A stretch of DNA of 64,000 nt from Rotaria sordida (Eukaryota; Rotifera; Eurotatoria; Philodinida; Philodinidae), in NCBI GenBank assembly GCA_905250125.1, contig CAJNOL010000323.1:96523-160522 (forward strand), read 5' to 3'. The notes below the pieces were generated by a model. That model searched no databases and was not told the DNA's origin. It worked only from the letters and a program-made list of their open reading frames with translations. This document shows positions 31,401-42,918 of the stretch, one piece after another. Each line of letters opens with the position of its first letter. Within the stretch, counting starts at the first letter, position 1. The translations under genes and the position numbers were made by a program.

Positions 31401-33643
31401 TCTTTGTTAACATCCACTTCTAACACATTAGATATGTGCACGGTTACTCTTCACATTTCTATATCGAATAAGATGGGTTTTATAGATTTTTTGTTTTCTA
31501 AATATTTTGCGAAGGAAACTATTGAAATAGTATAGATGAAATTAAGAAAACTAGAGTCATTCGTCTGAGGTTGATATTATTTTATAAAAGCAAAGTTAGT
31601 AAGAGAACCAAGAATTTCGGTTACACTACTACAAGGGTATATCAAATACATTGGAGATTTTCTTTTCAATTGCAAAGTAGTTCTTCAATCGATTTATTAT
31701 ATTTAGCTCAAAATGACTATATAAAAATCTTATGATAATATATCAAAAGAAGAAAGGGAGATATCATGATGTCAATGTATAGTAGCAGAAAGAAAGAAGA
31801 ACATCTGAGAAGAACCTGTATGATAAGAAGAAAGAGAGACAAGATATAGCAGGTAGGGCGACCAATTAGCTTACAGGTCGTAACAGTTTCATGGAGAGCA
31901 AATATTTTTTTTACTGAAAAAATAGGTGGTACAATCTATGTACTGTCGTTCTCAAAGAGTTACGTAATCGGATATATATCTGTAATATCTATATGAAATC
32001 AAACAACCATTGGGTTCAAAAATAACCAGTATATAGCAATATTCATTTCAAATTAAAATCATTATCGTTAGTCTTGATAATTATTGGTTAACTTCAGAAA
32101 AGAGTAACGATAAAACGTTTTCAACTGATCGATCGCTTTCTCACAAAAAGTTATCGAATTATGAGTTATTGGCTATGCTAATTCCACATATAATCATAAG
32201 AAATACCGTTAGATTTTTCTAGAAAACCAATTTGTTAGACTAACAAATATTTTGGCAAAATTCTTTTGAATTTACTCAGAAAATATCGAGTTGTCTATAA
32301 GTCAATAATCGTTTCTTTTTTCCAAAAATAAGTTTTAAATAAAATAATAATTATCATCCTGAAGATTTTCACATTGAAACGACTATATTTTCTGCAAAAA
32401 CAAATGACTTAAAACAGAGAAATTTACTATTTTCTAGGCAATTTGATATTCTCTATAATTTACACGGATCAAAAAACTTTTTTTGGAAAAAAGTGTTTTA
32501 GACTAGAAAATCAGCATATAAAGATCTAAGGAAGATTTCTCATAATCATATTCGAAATCAACATGGTTGATAGCCTATAATCCACTAGCTTTCGATGAGA
32601 AAGACATGGATCAGTTGAAAACGCATAATCGTAAGACTAAAAATCATCTCAGTATATGAAGCATTTGTCAAAATTTAAATTTTTGATTTTTCATGTCCAT
32701 TCAAATGGACATTTTCTGAAACCATCGAACCCAAAGTTTTACCTCATATGGATGTACTATCGTAAGCTTAGCCAATCTGTATATCTGCTATCATTTCTTG
32801 AAATCAAAAGAAATCAGATTGATCTTTTTTAAATATATTGTCAACATATGATTGTAAAATAAAATTAAATGTCACATTTATTTTATCTTACAATTGTGTC
32901 TTTACAATAAAAAAGCAACTAAAAATGTTTTTTTTTTCTTTTGAACAATCAACAAAAATCACTATGTGGAAGAGAGATATAAATATCATTTCGTCCTGAA
33001 GATAAACTTTTTTTTTTCAATGTTTTCTTTTTTTTTTACTATTTTGTAGAGAATAAAAAGTTACATAATATTTAAAAAAATTATCTAGGTATCTTTTGAT
33101 TTCATAATCATGACAAAATATACACTGTTAAACTATCGATCATTATAAGTTCGTAAATTGTGACCTTTTTTTACTCATGTTGTACTGAAAAACCCCAATA
33201 GATATATAATATGTAATGATTTACATAGCTCATTCTTTTTTAGCTATTAATACTCTATCGCTTAGTTTATTGCACAAATAATTGTGTGATTTGTTGAAGC
33301 ATAATCTCCTAATAAATATTTATGAGACAATTATTGACTATTTTCTTATGTTCGAAAATCGATATTGGATAGCTTTGTCATAACACATCCAAATGAGTTG
33401 AAATTTTGGATTTGATGTCTCCAGATAATGTTCTTTTAAATAGGCATTTAAAAAAATCAAAAATCAAAATTTTGACTAGTGCTTTAACTCCTTGACCTCC
33501 TCATAAATGCACTCTTAATATAATTGAAATGTTCGATATTTTTAATCATTTTGCTTTTATAAACATTTTATTTGAAAGATTAAAATCTTAGAAATGTTCT
33601 AATATAGACTAGTCTTTTGTTTTTTGTTCAAACATTACATTAT
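25484..33643. other. Eight-kilobase stretch without a recognisable gene
   Basis: This lies upstream of WNK and downstream of the SGNH hydrolase. It is AT-rich with poly-T and poly-A runs. Small frames (26006-26230, 28535-28804, 29963-30151, 30640-30843, 31034-31225) match no family I know. Foldback element F lies at 32108-32631. Distal WNK promoter or 5' untranslated exons may be here, but no sequence feature proves it. Confidence 0.6.
32105..32634. mobile_element. Harbinger-like foldback element F
   Basis: The element spans 32108-32631 between TAA (32105-32107) and TAA (32632-32634). The left end CGATAAAACGTTTTCAACTG continues into GATCGATCGC. The right end (GGATCAGTTGAAAACG, then CATAATCG) is its inverted copy. 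Pairing extends inward, with ATAATCATAAGAAATACC against TTTCTCATAATCATATTCG. It is the reference for the degraded copy in the WNK intron. Confidence 0.7.
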
Positions 33644-34588
33644 TTATATTTGAAGTTTTGTTTTAAAAAATATAATGATACAAATGAAAATATAAAATTT
33701 CGAAGAAGAAAAATTTTTCAAAGCTGATGATACAATAAATTGTTTAATGTTATTAGCAATAACTTGATGTATAACGCTTGTAAAATGATAATCATCAATA
33801 AAAACATATCCATCTGGATTTTTACATTGTGAAATAATATGATTATCAAGTATATTCCAACATTTATCAGTTTTATTTAATATATACATTGAATTATTCG
33901 AAAGAATATCTGTTATTAATGAATATACATCAAATATTCTTATAGATACTGTTGTATAGTCGGCTAGAATGTCAGATATATTTATTACTAAATAATTATT
34001 ATGCTGATTGATTAATGTATTTAATCTCGAATCGTTATTAACACCAGGAAATGATTGAATTGGTGGTACATTTATAAGAATTAGATGTTGTATTCCAACA
34101 ACAAGTAAATCATAAACAGCAGCTATTAGAGAAGTAATCACTGTATCGGGAGATAAACTTGAATCAATCAGATATTCATTACCACTTGCCCAAATAATAT
34201 AAAGTGTAGTTGATAAATCAATTTTACTTATATCAGTAACAGTTAAATAATCAACAATCTGTTGACGAATACCAGGTACGATTGTTCTATTTGGTCCAGT
34301 AAAACCTGCTACCAAATTATCATTATCAATTGTTGCATCACCATAAGCATAATTAATAATATTCGAAACATTGAGTTTTTCTATCCAAACAGGACCATTA
34401 GTAAAACGACCTTGATAATAAGGTGGAACTAAAGGCCAATGATGTTCTGTTAAATTATATACATTTCCCGTATCAGTATGTGAATCTCCAAAAGTAACAA
34501 TTGTATCGAATGGACATTTTAGATAAAATGTTTGAACATGATCAATTAAAATAATAAGAATTGGAATATAAAATTTCATTAAATACAT
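33644..34588 (-). CDS. Secreted SGNH/GDSL hydrolase (lipase or acetyl esterase)
   Basis: A 314-aa protein in a single exon. Residues 1-20 (MYLMKFYIPILIILIDHVQT) form a probable signal peptide. Block I with the catalytic serine is FGDSHTDTGN near residue 33. GRFTNGPVWIEKL and YAYGDATIDN follow, as in fungal and bacterial GDSL esterases including CE16 acetyl esterases. Block III is IWASGNEYLI with its asparagine, and block V is FIDDYHFTS with the Asp-His pair near residue 270. All catalytic elements are therefore present. Many NxS/T sites suggest glycosylation in the secretory route. The substrate could be lipid or acetylated carbohydrate and cannot be decided from sequence alone. A lack of introns beside intron-rich neighbours makes acquisition from a non-animal source possible. 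The C-terminal 25 residues are hydrophobic and may anchor the protein to a membrane. Confidence 0.82.
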   Translation of the reverse strand: MYLMKFYIPILIILIDHVQTFYLKCPFDTIVTFGDSHTDTGNVYNLTEHHWPLVPPYYQGRFTNGPVWIEKLNVSNIINYAYGDATIDNDNLVAGFTGPNRTIVPGIRQQIVDYLTVTDISKIDLSTTLYIIWASGNEYLIDSSLSPDTVITSLIAAVYDLLVVGIQHLILINVPPIQSFPGVNNDSRLNTLINQHNNYLVINISDILADYTTVSIRIFDVYSLITDILSNNSMYILNKTDKCWNILDNHIISQCKNPDGYVFIDDYHFTSVIHQVIANNIKQFIVSSALKNFSSSKFYIFICIIIFFKTKLQI

Positions 34589-37500
34589 TTATTTAAACAT
34601 TAAAAAATTCTTTTATAATTTTTCTATGCAAAAAATAATCATACACGAAGAAAAATAAATACACCATGTGCATTTATATACATTAATCATTTTATGTCTG
34701 TGTGCAGGTAGTTTTTTTTCCTATGTGTATAGAATATGAAACGCTTGCTAGATTCAAATCGGATTTTCGGTAGTACTCTATTATAAGGTCAGTCAACCGT
34801 GATTACACGGTTGAAAATGACTATCATGAAAAAAAAAATCTGAAATAGTCGGAGTTTTTATATAATAAATATTGAATAGGTATTTTAGAGCGTTGTATAT
34901 GAATGCAATTATTTATATAAAATTGACATGTTTTTTTTTTGTATTTCTAGTGCACAATAAGGCTATATGCAAAAGTGAAGAGAATATAGGACAAAGGTTA
35001 AACAATCTTGTCATGACATATCGAATAAATCATTAATTTTTTTAATTTAAAATAGAGTTTTTTGATACTATGTAAATACTTGTTTGATTGTAATTTATCA
35101 ACGTTGTAGAAAATGATTGTATGATATTTGATTGTGTCTTGATGTACAATATTTAGTTAGAATTATATCATTTTATTTTATTTTATTTTTTTTTTGATTT
35201 CTTCATATGATATGATTAATATCTTGAAACGAAAATATTTCTGTAAAGCTTCAATAGAAACAAGATTAACGAGAAAACTACCCGAATTGGTACCTGCCGT
35301 TTTGAGCTCATATTGAATTCACAAGAAGGTCTCGATAAAACTAGAAAAATCCTAAAACGATTCGTGCACATAGATCTCTGGAGCTGAGTTATGACCATTT
35401 TATTGAATTTTTCGAGTCAGCTTTAGATATTTACTGAAAAATCAAATCATTCTCTCTACTGACAGGAGGGTAATGCGCTGAGCAGCTGCAATGACTATAT
35501 GTATACAGAATGAAAGAATAAAAAAGTATATGCATATAGTCATAGAACGAAAGAAAGTACACGTATATTACTCATTCTGTGAAAGTCATGATCGAAGCTG
35601 CTCAATTGAATATATGAGTCATTCTAGTATCTATTGTATCATTTTTTTACAAAAGTGATCGAAAGAAAAGTAAACGACTGTACTTAAAAGAGTCATCATC
35701 TGATAGAGAATATTTCGAAGTGTAAGAAAAAGTAATTTTGTAAGCTATCAGTCTTTTATTTTGTCTGATTCAGAGACCGAAAGCTTCCTAGGAACTCATT
35801 ATAGGATCTATTGTCTTATTTGAGTGAAAATTAGTGATATTCAGGAATTAACGTGATCCTATAGGTTTCAGAAGATTTTCTTTCGAATTGTGTATCTAGA
35901 AGGAGCACAAAAATGATCAATTTGAGACCATTTCTTTTTTAGAGTTTTAGTCACGCAGAAGGGTAGTACTAACTAGAGAATAGAGCATATCATCGTATTT
36001 TTTTTATAACTTTATTCAGAAATGAGTTAGAGTCTTGATATTTGCAATATAAATTGTGGTTATCAATTAACAATTTATGGTAAAAAGTACGGTCTTGACT
36101 CTTTGTAGTTTGGTCAAAAGATGAGCAAAAAGAGGTGAGTCAAATTGTGTGCCACATGCCATTTGACACCACTAAGATGTAAATTATTCAAAAACAAAAA
36201 ATATTAATAAGTTTTGATTTTCACTAATCGATAGTGCTCCAATTGATGAATCTTTTTATGGAAAAAGATTTGGCTTAAAGTCTTTGTTAGATTCACACTA
36301 GGCTTAAAAGAGAGTGGGATACTTTTTTCCTGTTTCCAGGAACCATTGATAGAATGTCAAATTTCTGTGAAATGACAATAGCTGGTAGGAAAATAAGATT
36401 ATGAGTAGATAGAGCATTCAAAAATGATATAATAAAATCAATCAAACATCATTTACATTTTTTGTTTCAAGTTAAAAAAAAGACCGAAAGAAAAGCATCC
36501 AATCTGAAACCATCATAAAAATGTACAAAATGTCAAAAAAGTAATTTATTTGCAGTATTTTTCGTACACGATAAAAGATAGAAACCTGATTTTAGTACCA
36601 CAAGTAGAGCATGACTGACAGATATTTTGATATTAATTTCGAGCAATCTGACCGAACAAGAGCTGAGAAATAAACAATGTCATTTTTTTGACGGTCAAAC
36701 GATACAATAGACACCAGAATGACTCATACGTTGTAGAAAGAAGAGTCTTATAAATTTTGACGCAAGCCATTTTAAAAAACAACAAGCTTTCGATTTTTTA
36801 TGAACACTTTACTAAAAGTCCTAAAAATGAGCATTTCCATCAAGGCATTCTTGACGGGACCATATCTCAAAAACGGTCAGATCGATTGAGCTGAAATGTT
36901 TTGAGGACATATATCTCGATAAGTTCTACTGACGAAAAAATTTTCAACTTCAAATATTGACTCCTTATATTTTTATGACTATCCAATATGGGTATAAATC
37001 CATATTTCAGACAACTTTGGTGCTTCATAACTCGCAACTGGAGTATGATACAAATCAGAAAATTTTTATCAGAGTTAGAGGTTATAGAGAGAAAAATACG
37101 CTAGAAGTTTTAGCCGCGTACACCATTCTTTTCGGGCGGTAGGATCCTATTAAAAAATGAATTTTTTATGAAAATCGTGGTTTTCAAACAAGGTTTTCTC
37201 CCAAGATATGGAGTAGCTTGATGGTTGAATTTAAAAAGCTGCCAGATCCATCCAGGATATGCAATTTCATGATAAAAATAGCTTGAGCCATTTAGAAACG
37301 GTTCAGAAAAAGGGTCACCTTTTCTAAACCATTTGAGGTCGTCAATGAAGGTAGGGGATTCAACAACTAAAATTTCGATGCTTAATTAAATGCTAGCTTG
37401 ATCATTATATCTGAGTAACTCTTCATCGAGATCGTGCAAGTAATCATCCGGGGTCGATATCTCAAAGTTAGTCTCTCAAAAGAGCTCGATAATATGTGTA

Positions 37501-38560
37501 TCCCGATTGTTAACGCGAAATTTTTATACAGCACTTCATTTTTTACACGAGTTTTCTCTCATGGATGTCCAGAGACCCGAGATATTGATTCCCGATTTTG
37601 AAGCTGAGACATAGTATATCTGAAAGAATGCCATCGAAAACATATTCCGTGTGTTTTTTTTAGATCAATCAGACATATTGGAAGGGAACAGTGAAAGAGT
37701 CTAATCTGTACTTCGAAAGGACCAGAGTTTCTGATACTAGGAGAAATTTCATACTTTTGAAGTTCAGCCCTGGAAACTTCTATTACATGAAAACAACGGG
37801 AAAAATTTTTTTTTGAAGACGCTCTTTCAAGCTGTCTAAGGATAAAAGTTCCAATGTAAAAAGTGAATTTTCGACAAAAAATTTAATTGACTTCGGAATC
37901 AACTCTGTGCAAGTCTGTAGCACTCGACTGCCATAGTTGAGTGGCTATGTCGTTCGACATGTACCTATAAAGTACTGTGTACAAACCTCAGCAGTATTTC
38001 ATGCCGCAAGGTAGCTGACAGATAGAGGTATTCTACTACCTCTAGTATTCGTACTTCTATCAAAAACTGAATAAAACTTACATAAATGTTAGTTAAACTC
38101 AATGTATTTCAATTCATTTTGTACCTATCATTAGATTAACTTTCAATAAAAGTTAAGATTAGTTTTTTTTTATCATCTACGATGCAATTAATAAGAATAT
38201 TTATTTTTTTCTTTGTTTTTTTTAAACATTTTCAAAAGAAAAGATTATTTGACATGATTAAGATATATGGCAAACACTATCTGACTATATTATTACAAGA
38301 AAAAAAACAAAACTCGATAAATACAAAAATGATTCACTAGAAAAAAAAATCGCTACAATGCTCACAGCAGCCCACATTGCATTTGCATAAAATTGAGAGA
38401 TTCAACACAAGAGAAAAACAAAAGGATAAGAGATACAATTTGTGAATCGCTGATACATTCTATAATACTGTGTCGACACATCCGAAATGATTTGATTAAG
38501 CAGCTACAATTAAAAAAAAAGAAAAGAAATGTACGCAAAATAAGAAGATTTAATTGTATT
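34589..38560. other. Spacer upstream of the SGNH gene
   Basis: No gene was recognised in these 4 kb. A small hairpin element lies at about 35480-35604. The part from about 36600 to 38060 is less AT-rich than its surroundings and reads like decayed repeat, but I could not identify its ends or class. Confidence 0.55.
35480..35604. repeat. Short inverted repeat hairpin
   Basis: GAGCAGCTGCAATGACT with CAGAATGA on the left pairs with TCATTCTGTGAAAGTCA and GAAGCTGCTC on the right, in inverted order, across about 125 bases. It could be a small MITE. No duplicated flank was seen. Confidence 0.45.
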
Positions 38561-41500
38561 CTATTTATTACTTGATGAATTTCCATCAAATTGAGCAAGT
38601 GCTACACGTAATTCTTGTAATTCACTTCCAATAAAATCATAAACTAATGCACGAGATGTATTATTTTGATGACGTTGTTTTGGTGGTAATGGTGGTTGAT
38701 AATTATCATCGTCATCAATTTGTTCCTGTGGTGGTAATTGATAATGTTCCGAATGAACTAATTCAACTGTATGTTGTTTCATTAATAAAGATTTTTTTAT
38801 TGGTATATGTTGTTTAGGCATAAGTATTGGTGCATCATCATTAGGTAGTTGTGTTCGTTTAGGTGAAGAATTTTTTTTTTGTTTAACATTAACATAATTA
38901 TTATCTTGAATTATTGATTTTTTAGGTTTTATTGGAGATAATGATCGATCTTTTTCTAATAGAGGTTCATTATCTGTTAACTTCGTTTTTAATGGTAATG
39001 ATATTTTTTTTTGCTTTTCATGTTCGGGTTCAATATTATCATAACCAATTAATGGAATTTTTTGTTCATTATTTTCATGTGTACTAAAACGAAAGAAGAA
39101 AATAATATTATTGATTAATAATCAAAAATAAAATTTTTCCTGTATATAATACTTGATAGGTGATGATTTTCCATTTGATTCACTCTTCGGAATCGTTCGA
39201 TAGATTTCTTGAAGTTGAGCCTAGAAAAAGAAAACAAAAAAATTTAAATTTATTTCATAACAAAAAATAAAAGATAATACTTTTTTAGTAGATTGTCCTT
39301 GACGATTTAATGAATGATGTCCATTAGACATGAGTTGACTTGAACTATTTATCGATGAATTGACTGGTGTATCAGAACTAAAAAAACAAAAGTTATCAAA
39401 ATAGCTATATATATATATTAAAATTGAAAATCCTGTAAACCGGCGTATGACCTTACACTTGACTAATGTCCAGCTCAAAATTAAAGAGAAGTCAATGTAA
39501 GCCATAGAGATCCATCGCGGCTGCCGTATCGCGACCAAAATCCAACTTTATCGCGCTGCCATGGACATCTCTGGTGCAAGCTCAATAACTTGACAATGGC
39601 AGCAGCTATCGACCTGCAGTTTTTATCAATCGGAAGAGGAGAATTCCAAATGTCTTTGCTTCGATATTATACAAGACAAAATTATTTTAAAACCTATCAT
39701 CTTCGCACAACATTCAAAAAAACAACGATGTTCTATTTTAAGAAAATTTACTAAAAAATCGACAGAATTCTATATAATTTAACGGAATAGATACGCGATT
39801 TTGTTTGCTCAATATTGACGTACGAAAAAATAATCATATGAATCGTGTCTTGAACTATACATGTGAAGCATATGTCTAAATCAAAATTTCCTTGAATTAG
39901 AATATCTTTTCCACGAAATTTTTTAAAAAGTTTTGCAAAGATGATGCCCTGTTATAGTATTAAACAAAAAGACGTTCGGACTTATTTCTCTTTCGATTGC
40001 TGAAAATTGTAGATCTGTAGCTGTTGCCTTTGTCGAGTTATTGAGTTTATTACATCCATTTCCCTTTAATTCTGGAACGGACATTAGGAATACACCCAAA
40101 TTCAATTACACAATTTGAATAGTTCAAATTTGTCTCGTTGATTATGAACTATATCAATAAATTATGTAGAAGAATATCTACCTTTGACAATTAAATGAAG
40201 ATTAAAAACAATCCCAACTAATTGAATTTGCATTTTTTTGATTGACTCTAATAACGTTGCTCAAAATCCTTCGTTTGAAATTCTTTAATATCATTCCTGT
40301 AAACGACTCAAACGGTTTGGGCGCATGTCTACACTTGATAATAATTCACATTTTAATTTAATCATATTTGACTAGATGAGGTTAGTACCAGCACATTTAG
40401 GTTCGGTTCCGTTCATGCTTTATATTTGATTATTAATATCTATTATCTCAGATTACTTGCTAGGAAAGTATATATAATAACAAAAGTTAGCAGAATTCAA
40501 AAATACAAAGAAGATTTACAATAAAAAACCTTGAAGATTAGATAGACTTAGTCTATATATAACGAACGTATCAAATTATGGATACCTTCTAATGATAAAA
40601 ATTCAATTAAGAAAAAAAAAACCATTTTTAACATTCTATATAAAACTTCTTACAATGATTTTGATCGTTCAATTGTAAGATAACGTTCTTTTCTTCGAAG
40701 TTCACGTTTTCCAACTTTAAGTTTAATAAATTCCAAAAATGCTTTTAAATCTTCAAATGGTGTTACCTATTGAAAAAAAAATACATACATAAAAATTTCG
40801 TCGTTCTCTCTCTCTATCGCAAATTTTATTTTCTCATACTTGTTTACAATATTCTTCAATTGGATGATTTCCATCATGTCTTTTAGCATGATCACCCGTA
40901 AAAAAACAAGTTTGACAAAGATCATAATTAAAACATCGAAGACATCGATATCTAAATTATACAATTGAAATCTATTATCAATTGAACTCGGGTTTTTTAC
41001 CGCATGCCAATAACAGGATAGGCCTTACAAGTGTCACATTGTGCTTCATGCCGAACTAACAAAACAAAACAATTTTTTTGTAAATAACATAAAATTTAAG
41101 AAAAATCGAAATTGAGAGATAGTCCGATGTTTGATCTTTCACAAACAACATGATTTTTTTATTTAGCACTTCGTTTTTTGCCAAATTTTTGTTGATGATT
41201 TTCGTTGTCTACTGGTTTGAAAAATATACTTTTCTGGTTGTACAGTCCACAATTCTTGAAGGAACTAATTGCTTTCTTTTGTTTGGAAGAGCATGTGAAG
41301 TGGTAGTGTCTGCTTTTTTTTTTTAATTAAGCATTATTATTATCATATTAAAAAAAAGTATTTCTATAAATAGATGATCATGTCTCGCGGTATTGAACTT
41401 TTTATCCTTTTTCTCCGCATAAAAAAATAGTAATTTAAAGAAAAAGAAAAGTGCAGGTTAACATGTTCTTTGAAATAGAAACGAAATAAAATCTATAGAT

Positions 41501-42918
41501 GTGACAGTTTATAGGAAATTTTATACTGCCAAATGAGCTCTTTTTAATCCTTTCTTGTTAAATATCTTCGGAAAACATGGATTGATAATTTTAGCATAGT
41601 CTCTTCACTAAAGGTCGTTGAATTCAAAATTTTCTGACCTGATCAGCTCTACAGTCTCTATTCTTCACTACAGCTTCAACATATCCTGAAAATCCCATGT
41701 AATTGACCCAAAATCGATTTTTGAGGGGACGGTGCTTAAATAAACTCACCTGTTTCTGTTGCAATTAATCGATGTAAAGTTGGTAACCATACTAATGTTT
41801 GTGGTTCTCGACCCATCCAATTAACAAATATATCTTCACGAATAATGCCATCATGAGTCTAATTATATCAAAATAAAAAAGAAATTCTTTTCAAGAAATT
41901 CTTTTTTTTTTCTTACATGATCAAGACAACTTTGAACACAACCTGGAATATTATCCAGATGAAATGAATCAACATGATCAAAATGATTAGGTAACTAAAT
42001 AAAATTTAAAAAAATTCTAATAAAATTTAAAAAAAATTGTTTAAATTTTACTTTTAATAAAATTTCAAATAATTCAGTTAATCTTCCTTGTGATGCAATT
42101 ACATTGGGTGAAGTTATTTGTCGAAAAAAACCTTTAATAAATCGATTTCTTTTTTTTTTCTCTCTTCAAAAAAAAAAATTTTTTTTTGATACGTACATCG
42201 ATATTTTTCAGGTAACTTTGCATTTGATAATGCAAATAGAATTATTTTAAATGCATTAAGATCAAAATCTTCATCTATTTTTCTAAAAAAAAAAATTACA
42301 ATTGATCTTTTAAAAGCTAAAAAACAAAATAATTTTCTTACATATGAAGAATTTCACAAAGAAATCTTAATAATGTATCAATTATTTCATCCATAGTTGA
42401 TTCAGTAAAATGATATGATGATATAAGTTGATAAATAGCTGTTAAAACTTTTCGAGCATTTTCATATGTTATTATTGATGTTTCAACACCAAAATGTAAT
42501 TGATGAGTATTAAATGCTCGTACAAGAATATTATAATCAACATAAGTTACTAAATAAATACAAATAAATTACATAATTGAGAATTTTTTTGTTTTTTTTC
42601 TGTCAATGATCTTACATTTAAGATATTTTTGTAATATACGAAGTTTACATGCTACACGATAAGCAGCAAATTTAATTGTTGATAATGGTTCTGAAATAAA
42701 AAAAATTTAATTAATAAGAATTTACCAATGAAAAGAAAGACAAACCAAGCCGTTCGATAATTTTATCATATAATTTACCGCTAGAGACAAAAAGAAATAA
42801 AAAATAAATGAATAGAATGAATTATTAGAAAAATATATGTATATATATATATATTTACTCATTTTCATCATTTGTTTCAACTGTTGTAGTTGTTTCTTCG
42901 AATTCTGTACTTGTCATT
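38561..42918 (-). CDS. Dystrobrevin/dystrotelin-like protein (EF-hand-like region plus ZZ zinc finger)
   Basis: Dystrobrevins are cytoplasmic scaffolds of the dystrophin-associated complex. About 14 exons are inferred, from M-T-S-T-E at 42918 to a stop at 38561; the last seven are near 41749-41860, 41000-41057, 40847-40952, 40656-40768, 39280-39379, 39153-39220 and 38561-39085. The order matches the dystrophin C-terminal core: [18 protein letters not shown] (EF-hand 1 region), [67 protein letters not shown] and then a ZZ finger. Its zinc ligands lie in [30 protein letters not shown] and [11 protein letters not shown]. No spectrin repeats or WW domain were found, and no clear C-terminal heptad coiled coils. 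The tail after the ZZ is basic then proline-rich. Dystrobrevin or dystrotelin are the candidates; dystrophin itself is unlikely. Exon edges in the N-terminal half are approximate. Confidence 0.8.
39380..40655. other. Long intron of the dystrobrevin-like gene
   Basis: This intron of 1.3 kb is much longer than the others in the gene. A GC-richer patch at about 39440-39620 has a short inverted repeat (GAGATCCATCGCGGCTGC against GCTGCCATGGACATCTC). A minus-strand frame at 39923-40105 encodes a protein-like stretch beginning [17 protein letters not shown], of unknown origin and possibly a gene fragment. Confidence 0.4.
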
